DNA of 64,000 bases, taken from Undaria pinnatifida. Taxonomy: Eukaryota; Sar; Phaeophyceae; Laminariales; Alariaceae. Under the pieces are notes generated by a model. The model ran no database searches. It saw only the letters and a list, made by a program, of their open reading frames with translations, and was not told the origin of the DNA. Below are positions 22,398 through 32,109 of this stretch, in pieces (position 1 is the first letter of the stretch; every line of letters begins with the position of its first letter). The translations under genes and the position numbers were made by a program. The stretch covers positions 345,075 through 409,074 of the forward strand of contig JABAKD010000005.1 of NCBI GenBank assembly GCA_012845835.1. The letters are read 5' to 3'.

Positions 22398-24945
22398 TGT
22401 CTACCTGTGAGGAAGCGGGCTACTCCGGACAGGCTGAGGTCTTCCACGCACCTCAACCTGGATGCCCACGAGACAGGGAGAGCTCGCTCGAGATCCCCCG
22501 ACTCGGGACGGGGGAAACCACCGGAGGCGGGTTCCGGTGACGAGACAGAAGACGGAGCACCGTACCTCCACCCGGACCCACCAATCAAGAGGGTTGACTG
22601 TTCGGTTCGCGCTGAGAAGAAGACGGACCAACCCTCACCGGACTCGGGGGCGTCTTGACGCCAGCTCTCGCCAGCCCCGGGAAAGCTCCACCAACTAACC
22701 CCCCGCGCTCGACAGCGCACCACCGCCGCCATCTGGGCTCTCCGCGCTCGACAGAGCGCCACCCCCAGGGCTCCCGGGACCGAGGCGCCCATGTCGCCCC
22801 CTTTGACTGGGCATACGCGGCGGCGCGCCCGCGGCGGCGCGGGCCCAGCTGGCGCTCGACGACGCTAACCAGACGATAGCACGTCGACGTCGGTTTTACG
22901 ACGATATCGAGCAGGCGAAGACCTCTGCGCGGGAGGCGTCCCTGGTAGCAAGGAGGGCGCAACAAGCCCTCGCCTAATCAGTTACGTCGGCTGCGGCGGG
23001 AGCTACGGCGGCCCTTTTGCCTTCGTCGCGCCCGCAGGGTGTCGCATCCCATCGACCACGACCCGGGAACGACGCCTTCTTCAAATGCATCGTCGCGTGC
23101 ATGGCGTCTGCACCGAGGGTAGACTTCTCCTCAGCGTTGGCGACCGCGGCGGTGGTGGAAACGGCCTGGGCCCTCCTTCTGTCAGAGAGGCCGGCGTCGC
23201 GGCAAGCGGACGTCCTCAGTGAAAGCGGCCTGGGCTCGCGAGGGTTGTGCGCCCTATGGTGGACGAGAGAGGGCCGCCCCGACCCTTGCCCTTGTCAAGG
23301 CCCTGCTGATAGCCCACGACGAGGACCCCGACCCTGTCTTTTGGCCGAACCCCGGAGGAAGAGTTGTCAGAACGAAACCGGGGTAAACAGCGACGCAGCG
23401 ACAGTCGCGACTGCGGGGACCGAAACCGTCGAGGTGGCGGCAGAAATAGTGGGGGTGGCGACCACCACCCACCGCCACGGGGGTGACAGCGGGGGTGGGG
23501 GCGGGAGAGGCGCATCGGATGCTGGCGTGGCTGAGGGCGCCGATGAGGGGGCAACTTTGGTCCAACAACCAGAGCAGTGGCCGCAGCTCTGGTGGAGAAT
23601 AGCGCGAGAGGAACGTTCAACGTGGGACTGCTCACCAACCTCCTCCCGCTCGTCTTCGTTCTCGAGCACGGACGACCACAGCGAGGCGGCCGTGATAGTA
23701 GGCAAGAGGTGTCGAGAGCCAATGCAGGAGGAGCACTTGTGCCTGAGGCTTTCACCCTCCTGTTGCGTCTGCTGATGACGCACTTCGACGGGGTAGACAC
23801 GGAGGAGAGCTACACTAAGTTGCATACTTTTGGAATGTGTAACGTCTTGCCTTTGTCTGATTTCAGTGCGGAGGTTCGCGTACTTGTGCCGACCGCTACG
23901 GGGAGGGAGCGTGTTTTGTCTCCGGGGACAGATGTGGTGTTGAAGATGGTTCGGGTGGCGTCGAATGAGCAATTTCCAGCTTTCCTGCCTGCGTTGTACG
24001 CTGGTTCGAAGGCAACGGACCCGCGGCCATACGCCTCGTTGGATGCTATGTAGCAGGCTTTTGGTGGTTCGGGTGGCGTCGAATGAGCAATTTCCAGCTT
24101 TCCTGCCTGCGTTGTACGCTGGTTCGAAGGCAACGGACCCGCGGCCATACGCCTCGTTGGATGCTATGTAGCAGGCTTTTAGTGAGTAATAAGACACCTG
24201 GCGTCAACGGCGAAATATTTTTTTTCTCTCCCTGTTTCTTCGACGGGAGCGCGGTCATCCGCCCCGTCGGGGCCCCGGCCCGCCGATCATGGGCGCGGCC
24301 AGGGCCGAGTGCCGTCCCAGTCGCTTTCGTGGCAGACGGGATCGAGCCATCATTCAACTGTCATGCCCATCGACGATTCATCTAACCCATAGTTTGACCA
24401 CACATCGAACTGCTGGCCACTAGAAGAGCATCACTATGCAGAATTTTTCGCCGTTAAGGCCTCGTTTAAGACAGACGATCCTCCTCTTTGGAGCGGCCTC
24501 CTTTCACCTCGCGCTAATGCCCTCCGAGAAAACCGGGGGCTTTGCCTCAACTGCCACGAAGACAACCATTCCTATAAGCATTGTAGGCTTCCTTTCAATA
24601 CTGCGAGTGGCTGGTTGAACCCTGAACTTGGCCAAGTTGGCGACGATGACGCACAGCAACGTTGACCAACACGCATGGTCTGCTACCGCCGAGACGACAA
24701 ATCCTCCCTCCCGAACAACCACAAAAAAAATCGTCGCCATCTTTCAAATCAATCGTCGCCATCTTCAAGGATCAGGGCCAGGTAAACTGTCACAACGATA
24801 CCACATACACGTCGGATCACCATGGTGGTATCCTGCGCTCGCCCGCCTCTTCTGCCCACGCTCCTGCTCCTGGAATGCGCTTTGGAGCCACCCACAACCC
24901 GGGCGAAAATACATTCGCGCGCAAACCTGGCACATTTTGTAACGT
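22398..24945 (+). pseudogene. gag of gypsy element 1, frameshifted
   Basis: Starts MSTCEEAGYSGQ at 22398, matching MSTGDDAGCSG of element 2. After several frame changes it encodes RPGNDAFFKCIVACMASAPR (about 23070-23130) and, at 23757-24050, a capsid-like stretch with EAFTLLLRLLMTHFDGVDT and DPRPYASLDAM. The zinc knuckle CLNCHEDNHSYKHC (CX2CX4HX4C) lies at 24543-24584 in another frame. Known: gag forms the particle shell and its CCHC knuckle binds RNA. A TAG at 24050 replaces the TGG of element 2, and a 118-bp tandem duplication (24064-24183) breaks the frame. Not functional. Confidence 0.75.
23946..24183 (+). repeat. 118-bp tandem duplication in gag
   Basis: GGTTCGGGTGGCGTCGAATG at 23948 recurs at 24066, and the whole 118-bp unit is essentially identical. 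The length is not a multiple of three, so it shifts the gag frame. High identity means it arose recently. Confidence 0.92.
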
Positions 24946-26613
24946 TAATCGACAGCTCGACGGCGGTACGGCACCGTCGATAACACTGTCGGGGAGGTAC
25001 CTATTTTGGTTTCAGAGGATGCTCGTGTTTTGTTGCTAGCCTGTCCAGCAACGCAGCACAGATTGCCTGTGTCAAGAGCCCACGGGCTCTACGCCGTCTG
25101 CGGACGATTCTCACGGCGTAGTACCGGCGGCGGGAACTAGCGCTTCGACCGTGGTCTCCCTCAGCCAGGTAATTTTTTTTTTTTTTTTTTTTCGACATGG
25201 AGATCGCGCGCTTTCAGCGTCGTTCTCCTCGGTCATGGTTTGAGTTCAGCGACGGGAACCGCGCTTCCAGCGCCGTTCCCCTCAGCCGCGGCATACACTC
25301 AGCAATGGGGGTACGCGCTTCAAACGCCGCCCCCATCAACGATGGCACGGGAGCCTGCGCTTTGCGCGCTCCCGCGTCGCGTAACAATATAGCTGCGGCA
25401 ACGGCGCGTCGCCTTTTTACGCGTATGTGTTCATCCCCTCCTCTCCCTGACCAGGCGGTGGCAGTCGGTTTGAGGTGTGGGACGGTCGACCCTCGAAACA
25501 CTGTTTTGTGACCACGAAGTGGCGGTCGATTTGAGGTGTGGAAAGGCCAACACTAAAACACCGAGATCTTTTGCGAGGCTCGATCCGGTGTTTGCTCGCG
25601 ATAACAGCGGGCGCTCTGCCCTTTTTTCCATCAAGGAGGAGTCGACAATATTAGCTACCTCGTCTCCCTTCCCCAAGAGACATAACGGAAAAGATCCTCC
25701 TCGGGTAAAAATATTATTGCCTTGCCCGAGCCCCGCTCCAGAAAACGCCCACAGGGTCTGCGGACCCTGCTTCGTCTTTTAACACGCTAACCCACGTGTT
25801 TCAGGCTACGTCTGCCCCAGTGGCACAGGAAGAAGATCCGACACTACTCGACGGGCCAGTGGTGATGCCACGGCCTCCAGACTGATCAGCTGGACGCTAT
25901 TCCCGTAAATTTACGGAAGAATCGCGCCTCTCTTCGAGCAGAAACAGCTTAGAGCTCCTGCCCCTTCGGGCGCAGTTAGAGCTGTTTTCTTGCAATTATA
26001 CTGTATTGAGCGAAGAGGCCACGACGCGAGAAACCGTGGGTTCGGCCTCGCGTCGTGCTCCCGAGGCCTGGTGTTCCTGTGGGGGACACTACAGGCCCAA
26101 AGAGCCGAGGACTGGTGTTCCCAGACGGGGACATTGCAAACCCAAATGCCAAACGAGGCTACCGATGTGTTGGCACCGTCGGTGTTGGACTCTTTTTTGG
26201 GTGCCGCGAGGGCGGCTTGTTTCGAGTTTCCGCCAGCGAGCGAGGAGGACCCGAGGCGAGAAACCCCGGGTTCGGACTCGCAACTTGCTCCCGAGGCCTG
26301 GTGCTCTCGCAAGGGGATATTGCAGGCCAAAATAACCGAGGAGTGGTGTTCCCAGCAGGGGACATTGCAGACCCACCGAAATGTCCAACGAGGCTACCGA
26401 CGGGTTGGCATCGTCGGTTTTTGCCATTTTTCTGGCGCAGTTCGAGCGGATTCTCGCGCTTTTCCGCCAACGATCGAAGAAAGACCCGAGGCGAGATACC
26501 ACGGGTTCGGATTCGCGTCGTGCTCCCGAGGCCTGGTGGTTCCGTATGGGGACATTGCAGACCCAAATTCCAACACGGCTTTTGACCCTTCTCTTTAATA
26601 CTCCACAGACAAA
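24946..26613 (+). other. gag to NADAR spacer of element 1
   Basis: Partly coding in the ancestor: blocks such as LVSEDARVLLLACPATQHRL (about 25008-25067) have a counterpart in element 2 near 56830-56930, and a DLRCGKAN block at about 25531-25554 matches one near 56440-56480. It also holds a T17 run (25179-25195) and degenerate direct repeats at 25197-25345. I recognise no domain. Confidence 0.5.
26040..26575 (+). repeat. About 232-bp tandem repeat, 2.3 copies
   Basis: GTGCTCCCGAGGCCTGGTG-type blocks recur at about 26057, 26288 and 26521, each followed by GGGGACATTGCAGACCCAAA-type sequence. Element 2 has a single copy at about 55850-55990, so the array expanded only in element 1. Confidence 0.85.
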
Positions 26614-27120
26614 GTGGTTTTATTCTGGCAGCCCCAATCCTATTTTCCACCGTGGTTCCCTTCGTCGTTTGCCGTGGACGACGTGCCATATTCTTGCGCG
26701 GAGCAGCACATGATGGCTGAAAAGACCAAGCTTTTCCAAGACCATCGAGCAGTGGGACTCATCATGTCGTCGCCTAGTCCAAGCATACGCAAACGCATCG
26801 GTTGAGGCGTGCACAACATTGACTCCGGTGTTGGGGGCAGGGAGAAGCAAAACGCCGTGTTATCTGGCACCTACGCCAAATTCACGCAGATTCGAGCCAT
26901 AAAAAAGTCACCTTTGGAGCTCTGACAACAGGCTTCTGGCTGAATTCAGTCCTCTGGACCCAGTGTGGGGCATTGGTCTCCGGACGGATGGTCCCAGGGC
27001 CAACAACCCATGCCAGGGGAGAGGAAAAACTTGCTCGGAGAAGCACTTTCTGCCGTTCGCGAAGCTATTCGCGACAATGAGACCGGGTCGGCGCACCCGG
27101 CCTCCCCTAGTCGGTTCCGC
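26614..27120 (+). pseudogene. NADAR/YbiA-like domain in gypsy element 1
   Basis: Seen: one frame gives PPWFPSSFAVDDVPYSCAEQ, HMMAEKTKLFQ, VGLIMSSPSPSIRKRIG, a TGA at 26803-26805, then AVLSGTYAKFTQ. After a frame change follow LAEFSPLDPVWGIGL (about 26939-26982) and RGKNLLGEALSAVREAIRD (about 27023-27079). This is the full NADAR pattern: fsNf-P-s-F-vdgv-Y-c-aEq-MMaeKa-lF, a-Kf-Q-p, lvE-sp-D-vWGIGl, gkN-LG-aLm-vR. Known: NADAR proteins act on ADP-ribose-linked N-glycosidic bonds (YbiA in riboflavin metabolism; some remove ADP-ribose from guanine in DNA), and the Glu of the EQ-MM-K motif and the Trp of WGIG are conserved. The TGA corresponds to a CGA in element 2. It lies between gag and protease. 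No toxin partner is nearby. Confidence 0.8.
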
Positions 27121-27267
27121 ACCTGCACTGCGAATGCAAGAACCAAGAAATCTCGTCTGCGCCGCAATCGGGCGGTTAACAGCGGCCAGCGCTCGCAAAA
27201 CTTCCCTCTCGACGTTTCCGACCGATTTTTCGGGCGCGTTGGTCAATTAAAAGCCGTGGAGGTTTAG

Positions 27268-27377
27268 AGATAAGTTCTGGCGTCGGCCCTGACCTTACGC
27301 TGTCAGAACACGGCCCCTGTTTCGTCAAGGGTACTGTGACGCTGGACGGCGTTTCGCTCACTATGAAAATCGCATAA
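27268..27377 (+). pseudogene. Start of protease region, cut by deletion
   Basis: LSEHGPCFVKGTVTLDGVSL followed by TMKIA matches the first 25 residues or so of the element 2 pol frame (LPEHGSCLIGGTVTLDAVSF). It then passes without a gap into RNase H sequence. The protease active site and all of RT are missing. Confidence 0.8.
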
Positions 27378-27690
27378 TCAATCGAGCAACGCTAGACTGG
27401 GACAGGCATTGAAGTCCTCTAGATTTGGGGACCGGCAGCATTGGTTGGGCTCCAAAACGCCTCCGAGGGTACTGTGGGGAACAAAGTTTCGCATATCCTC
27501 CGGCCACAAGACACAGGAGAGCACTGGCAAAGGGAGGACCCTCAAAGCACGAGTCCAGCGGTAGCTTGAGTTAGTCACCGCGTTCGATTGCACATTCGAG
27601 TACGGCAAAGGCAACGCTTGCTTTCTGTCTCGCTTGCCGGGGCCTGCCACAAAACACAACCGCAATGGTTCGACGAGTCTCACCCCTGTT
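27378..27690 (+). pseudogene. RNase H C-terminal part of element 1
   Basis: Reads SRATLDWDRH, stop (TGA for TGG), SPLDLGTGSIGWAPKRLRGY, then in another frame GTKFRISSGHKTQESTGK and TAFDCTFEYGKGNACFLSRL. This matches the RNase H end of element 2 (52700-52985). The first catalytic Asp block (VYCDACIYGFG) was lost in the deletion. Confidence 0.78.
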
Positions 27691-28590
27691 GAGGATGGTG
27701 GCATTTACCTCGTAAGGGCTTGCGGGCTGTACACTCCTTCCTCTCCGATTCCGGCTGTCGGCTTGGGTAGGCTAATGCCCCGCACCGAAAGTAATGCCTT
27801 GGGTGGGCTTCCTCTCACTCTTGCCGACTTTTGCGTTTTTCGCACAAACGAGCCACGTATGAGGCTTGACGACCTTCCTACTCCTTCCAGGAGATTCGTC
27901 GCTCGTGTTTCTGCATCCACCGCCACCGTCGATAGCACGCCCGGCCGAGGCGGGAGCTCGCGTACAGCCGACTACGATTTCGCTTCGGTTTTTGCTGTAC
28001 CCACCGTGACCAACGAGGACTCCGCCAAAGCCCCGGCTACCACGACATCATGGCCCAACCGACTCCTTCCCGGATCTCGGTATGAGGGACTAACCAAGTC
28101 GAGCCCACGGACCTGATCGCGCCCGTGACGACCTCGCCTGGATCTCCGGCGCCCCAGACGATGACGCCTTTTGCGGACCACATCTCCACTCGGACGCGCC
28201 GGCGTTCAGCAACAGCAGCTGGTAAAGCACCGCCTGCTGTCGACTATGGCTTCGGGCCCGGCGGGGTTCCCCAGCCATCGTCCAGACGAGTTACAGCTCG
28301 GCCGCGAGCCCGACGGCTGCGGCCCCTACTCTTGCCGACCCGCCGGCTCGCGCGGTACCACTTCCGTCCGACCACGACCACGCAGAGCCTTTGGGAACTC
28401 CGCTCCTACGGATTACGCCTCCTCCTGGTGATACGCCGGCTACACTTACAAGATCGGATGCCCTCGGCGACGCTGCTGAATTGCGGTTTGTGGATATTCG
28501 CATGCCGATTGGAAGCGCGAAAAATACTCAGAACCGACGTGCCACGGCACGATACGTTACATCTCTATCGGCCGGTCGTCGGCCCTGCCA
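27634..28590 (+). pseudogene. Linker between RNase H and integrase (element 1)
   Basis: Frame 27634-28116 encodes PATKHNRNGSTSLTPVEDGG and LPLTLADFCVF, collinear with element 2 (52480-52700). The following Pro/Ser/Thr-rich part (27860-28590) is frameshifted. Low-complexity linkers at this place are usual in gypsy polyproteins. No catalytic domain. Confidence 0.65.
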
Positions 28591-28599
28591 CCCGACGTC

Positions 28600-29475
28600 T
28601 TGGCATGCTACCCCCCGCCCAAGCACCCCTCTCTCTCAGACACCCAGGAGCTGGTGGGTAAGGGTCGACTACATACAACCGACCACGACATCGTCCTACT
28701 CGTCCGTAACCCGACACTCCAGCCAACAAGCTCTGACATACCGAACTCTGTGGGGCGAGCTGCTTGCTTGCTAAACGACGAGCCAGTTCGCATCTACGTT
28801 CCCCTGCTCATGAGCCATTGGATCATGCAAGCTTGTCACTCGTCGGCCTCTTGTCACCTTGGCACCACGCGCACGTTGCGCCTGCTGGAGCATTTTTTTT
28901 GGTGGATTGGCATGAGCGTATGAAACCGGTGGTCGCTTCGCCACTGCTTCAAGTGCCAAGCGCGGAAAACCCCACGGCTAACTGTCCACTGGCCCATCAT
29001 CACAATGCCTCTGCCGGAAGGTCCAGGTATCGCCGTCAGTGTTGACTGCTTCGGCCCCTTTCCGGTCACACCACGAGGCAACACGTACATGCTGCTGTTC
29101 ACCGATCACTTCAGTCGTCGGGCCGACATGCTCCCCGTCACTGCCGCTGAGTTCACCCCGGGGGGTACAGCCAATATCCTGGTGAACCAATACATCCCCT
29201 TGTGGGGGTGCCCGCGCACCATACTCTCGGACAACAGACTCAAGTTCTGCTCCAACCTTTCACAAGCTGTATATCAGCTGTTGGGTGTGCACAAGCTTGC
29301 TACAAGCTCCTATCATCCCAACTGTAACGGGGGCGTTGAGCGGGTAGATTACACTATAGCACAAATGCTGGCTATGGTCGTCAACGAGCAAACACGACGA
29401 TTGGGACTTGCATCTGCCCCACGTAGAATTCGCTTACAACAACTCCGTCAGCGCGGCGACGGGTCTGACGTCTGA
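28600..29475 (+). pseudogene. Integrase of element 1 (HHCC plus catalytic core)
   Basis: One frame with a single TGA (28921-28923, TGC in element 2). The N-terminal zinc domain is visible: ACHSSASCHLGTTRTLRLLE, FFWWIGM, then HCFKCQARK. The core has the catalytic Asp in AVSVDCFGPFPVTPRGNTY, the second in TILSDNRLKFCSNL (Gly after DN replaced by Arg) and the Glu in YHPNCNGGVERV. Known: retroviral-type integrase inserts the cDNA using the D-D-E triad. A frameshift near 29400 separates the rest of the polyprotein. Confidence 0.85.
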
Positions 29476-30664
29476 CGGGGTCCACATGGGCAGACTCCCA
29501 CGGCCCACCATGACGGTTTTCGACCGCACTTGTGTTGTGGGACACCAGAGACTGGCCCGGGACCACCTGGCGTATTGCGACTTGGCCACCGACCGGCAAA
29601 AGCGCGCGAACGACATTGTCCGCGCACACCACGCCCTCACCGTTTCCCGTGTTAACCGCAGAAACTCCGCCCTCGCCGACGCGCTGCGTCCAGCACCTAA
29701 CTCCACTGTAGGTGGTTGGGCATGGGTATACAATTCTGCCTCTGCCATCCGCCAGGGTGTGAAGGCGAACACCGACGCCAAGGTACTCGAGTCCAAACTC
29801 GCGCTTAACTGGACGGGCCCGTACAAGATCCTGGCCGTCGGTCAAAGCTCCGCCGCCGAGACCCCGCACGGCTCGCCGCTCGGGAACAACCTCCTCTATT
29901 CGGATCTCCCTTCCGACCTGCCCGGGTCGGGCGCTCGTTGGCGTGTGGCCATCGAGCGCTGCAAACCCTGTGCCAACCCCCACGACAGCGGGGACATGCC
30001 CAAATACCTACCGGCGGGACTGACACAGTACGTGCTCAACAAATTTTCCAAGAAGTCCCCGCCGTACCACGTCAGTCAAGACGACGTTTCGACTCCCCAC
30101 CAACGACTGGAGGTGGAGCTGATCACTGGTCATCAGTCGGTACGGGGGCGAGGTGGCGTCATCGCGGTGCTATACAAGACGCATTGGACGCGACTCTCCG
30201 ATCCTTCCTGGGAGCGGGAAATGGACCTCCACCTCTCCCGCTCCCACATCTTGCGTTGTTGGACCGGAACCCCGGGCCATCACCGCCAAACCAACCGCCT
30301 CTACCGCCGAATGCGGATAGGGGCGGCACAGCGTGAGCTTTCCCGCAACATCGGAGAACGTTCCCTAGCGCCGGGCTACGCCTGTGTTCCCTGCAATGAT
30401 TGGCTCCGTCGCTACCACGACACAGTACTCCCTAAGGGATCCCACTTTTGGTACAAGGGAGACAATGGGTTATGGTGGCTTGGAAAAATCAGCGCGAGCA
30501 CTACCGAGGATAAGGTATACCTGGTCCGCTTTCTGGACGACCCGGGACCGATTAAACTTCATCTTCCCCCGGCGCGCTACACGACTTCGGCCGGAGCCGT
30601 ACGAGGCTCTTGGTGCTTGCAAGTTCACATCGCCAGTGCGTTTTCTCGTTGGAATCCAAGGTAA
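29408..30664 (+). CDS. Integrase C-terminal region with chromodomain-like and WWLGK modules
   Basis: An open 418-codon stretch, the longest intact frame of element 1. Residues 1-60 finish the integrase core (HLPHVEFAYNNSVSAATGLT). Residues about 130-140 carry LNWTGPYKILAVG, the GPF/Y-type integrase end. Residues about 230-285 (ELITGHQSVRGRGGVIAVLY, SWEREMDLHLSRSHILRCW) fit a chromodomain, which in chromoviruses guides insertion to marked chromatin. Residues about 345-395 (HFWYKGDNGLWWLGKISAST, VYLVRFLDDPGPIKL) look like a small Tudor/Agenet-like barrel; this last call is inference. The ATG is internal to the ancestral polyprotein, so translation from it is unlikely. Confidence 0.75.
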   Translation: MHLPHVEFAYNNSVSAATGLTSDGVHMGRLPRPTMTVFDRTCVVGHQRLARDHLAYCDLATDRQKRANDIVRAHHALTVSRVNRRNSALADALRPAPNSTVGGWAWVYNSASAIRQGVKANTDAKVLESKLALNWTGPYKILAVGQSSAAETPHGSPLGNNLLYSDLPSDLPGSGARWRVAIERCKPCANPHDSGDMPKYLPAGLTQYVLNKFSKKSPPYHVSQDDVSTPHQRLEVELITGHQSVRGRGGVIAVLYKTHWTRLSDPSWEREMDLHLSRSHILRCWTGTPGHHRQTNRLYRRMRIGAAQRELSRNIGERSLAPGYACVPCNDWLRRYHDTVLPKGSHFWYKGDNGLWWLGKISASTTEDKVYLVRFLDDPGPIKLHLPPARYTTSAGAVRGSWCLQVHIASAFSRWNPR

Positions 30665-31544
30665 CCTAGACGAATCTCGAGGCGAGTCCGTGGCCAGTTG
30701 ACGTTCACGCCGACACCGCTTCTGGATAGATCTTCAATTTTGGGGTTATGAGTTTTGAGTCATTGTCTTTGGGTTATTCGTAGTGTCCTGAGAGTCTTCG
30801 TCGGTTTTTGGGGCAAATCTTCCATTAATTTTTCTTTCTGTCCTGCCGAACCCCCTGCTCAGTGCCGGGTCAGGGTTCGGGTAAAACGCCGCTATCAAAT
30901 TCGCAGGGCTATCGCTTATCCGTCATTATTCAATTTCACCCTACCGACGCCCTCCTCAGCCCAGAGCCGGGGGGCGACCAGGGTACCCTGTTCGCGCATA
31001 ACGTGGTACAGGGCTATGTACGGGTCTGTGTGCCATCTTTTATGTTTTGTGTGTTGCATTTGTTCTACTTTGTTTTTTTCGTTTAAACACTTCCTCCCCT
31101 AGCGGGGCTGTAGGTGTTGCCACCTTCCATCCCGGGTATTTGTCGTTTCCTCGTCTAACCCCCCGCCTTGCCGACGGCCTGCGGGAGGTTTTTCGCATGA
31201 CTTCTACCTTGTGTTAGCGCCTGTGTTCCCCTCCATATCGACGAGGGCTCGCCTCGCCATAGTATATTTTCTGTGGTTGGTTTGCCGTAGAGCCTTTTCT
31301 GCCCCCCCCCCGCCACACCGGTGGCATGCGGCATGTTTTTGATGGGTGACGTTTGCCTTGTTGTAGGGTCTGCGTTTCTTTCTACCGCTTTTCTTCACGT
31401 GTTCCTGGCTCCATAGCCAGACGGTTAGAAGTGTGGGAGTGGGTTTTGAGGAGCTGCACCTTCGACTCATGGTCTAGTTCGTAGAACCGAAGTTTCCCAT
31501 AATCTCCCATGTTTCTGCATATGCGACTCATCAGGGTAGGCTAG
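30665..31544 (+). other. 3' UTR of gypsy element 1
   Basis: Runs from the pol stop to the 3' LTR. It includes an open frame 30755-31102 (115 codons) that differs by one residue from the matching frame in element 2 (49230-49577). A G/C-rich run lies at 31302-31330. The segment from about 30430 to 31175 is almost identical between the two elements. Confidence 0.65.
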
Positions 31545-31813
31545 TGTTAAGATACGACCTCGAAAGGCCTGAAAGCATCCGAATTTGAGATTATTTGGAT
31601 GGGTGTCGTATGATAAGGTTGGCGTTTTATAGTTGGGAAAGTTAGGAAGTAGATCCGAGGCACGTGCCTCCGATCTCAGAGGCTATACCGGACTTTGGTG
31701 GGAACGAATAAAGCTACGTCTCTACGAAGGAAAATAAAGTGAGTACTCTCCGAGGACCTGCTCAATTGACAGACCTGCAGGGGGCACTCTGTGTCCTCAC
31801 CTTTCACTTCACA
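31545..31813 (+). repeat. 3' LTR of gypsy element 1
   Basis: TGTTAAGATACG start, CACTTCACA end, 269 bp. Carries the GAGGCACGTGCCTC palindrome core and AATAAAGCTACGTCTCTACG. Followed by the ACCG target duplication. Clearly diverged from the 5' LTR, so the insertion is not recent. Confidence 0.9.
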
Positions 31814-31817
31814 ACCG

Positions 31818-32109
31818 GGACAAGATCAGGGTGGAATCTTGAGTTTAACGAGAAAAACACATCCTGATTATGCCAACACATATTGCATCATAATACGTGA
31901 GTAATACTCGTACTATTTATTTTTTTATTATATGATACTATATTTCTTCACTAGCGGTTTCTTGATTTCGTGTACCGTACTATGCTAGATCGCTGTTAAG
32001 GTTGACAACCAGCTATTCTGGAAGTAGCCCTTATTGTATAAGACAAACCTAACTGCCACGTATGTTGTCATCATCTCTCGTGCGTACCCGATGTAATACA
32101 TTTATCCTC
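31818..32109. other. AT-rich spacer
   Basis: No gene or repeat seen. Confidence 0.3.

Larger units (their letters stand above)
18611..31813 (+). mobile_element. Ty3/gypsy element 1, complete ends, internally deleted
   Basis: Two direct LTRs of exactly 269 bp (18611-18879 and 31545-31813) bound 12.7 kb of internal DNA, with a 4-bp flanking duplication ACCG (18607-18610, 31814-31817). Order: long repeat-rich leader, gag, spacer, NADAR domain, start of protease, deletion, end of RNase H, linker, integrase, chromodomain-like segment, 3' UTR. Integrase follows RNase H, so it is of Ty3/gypsy type. A single deletion at about 27376 removed protease, RT and most of RNase H relative to element 2, so it cannot move by itself. 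Stops and frameshifts break all remaining genes. Confidence 0.88.

Noticed and set aside
26600-27300. NADAR as part of a DarT-type toxin-antitoxin pair
   Set aside because: No ADP-ribosyltransferase-like frame is visible nearby; neighbours are gag and protease of the same element.
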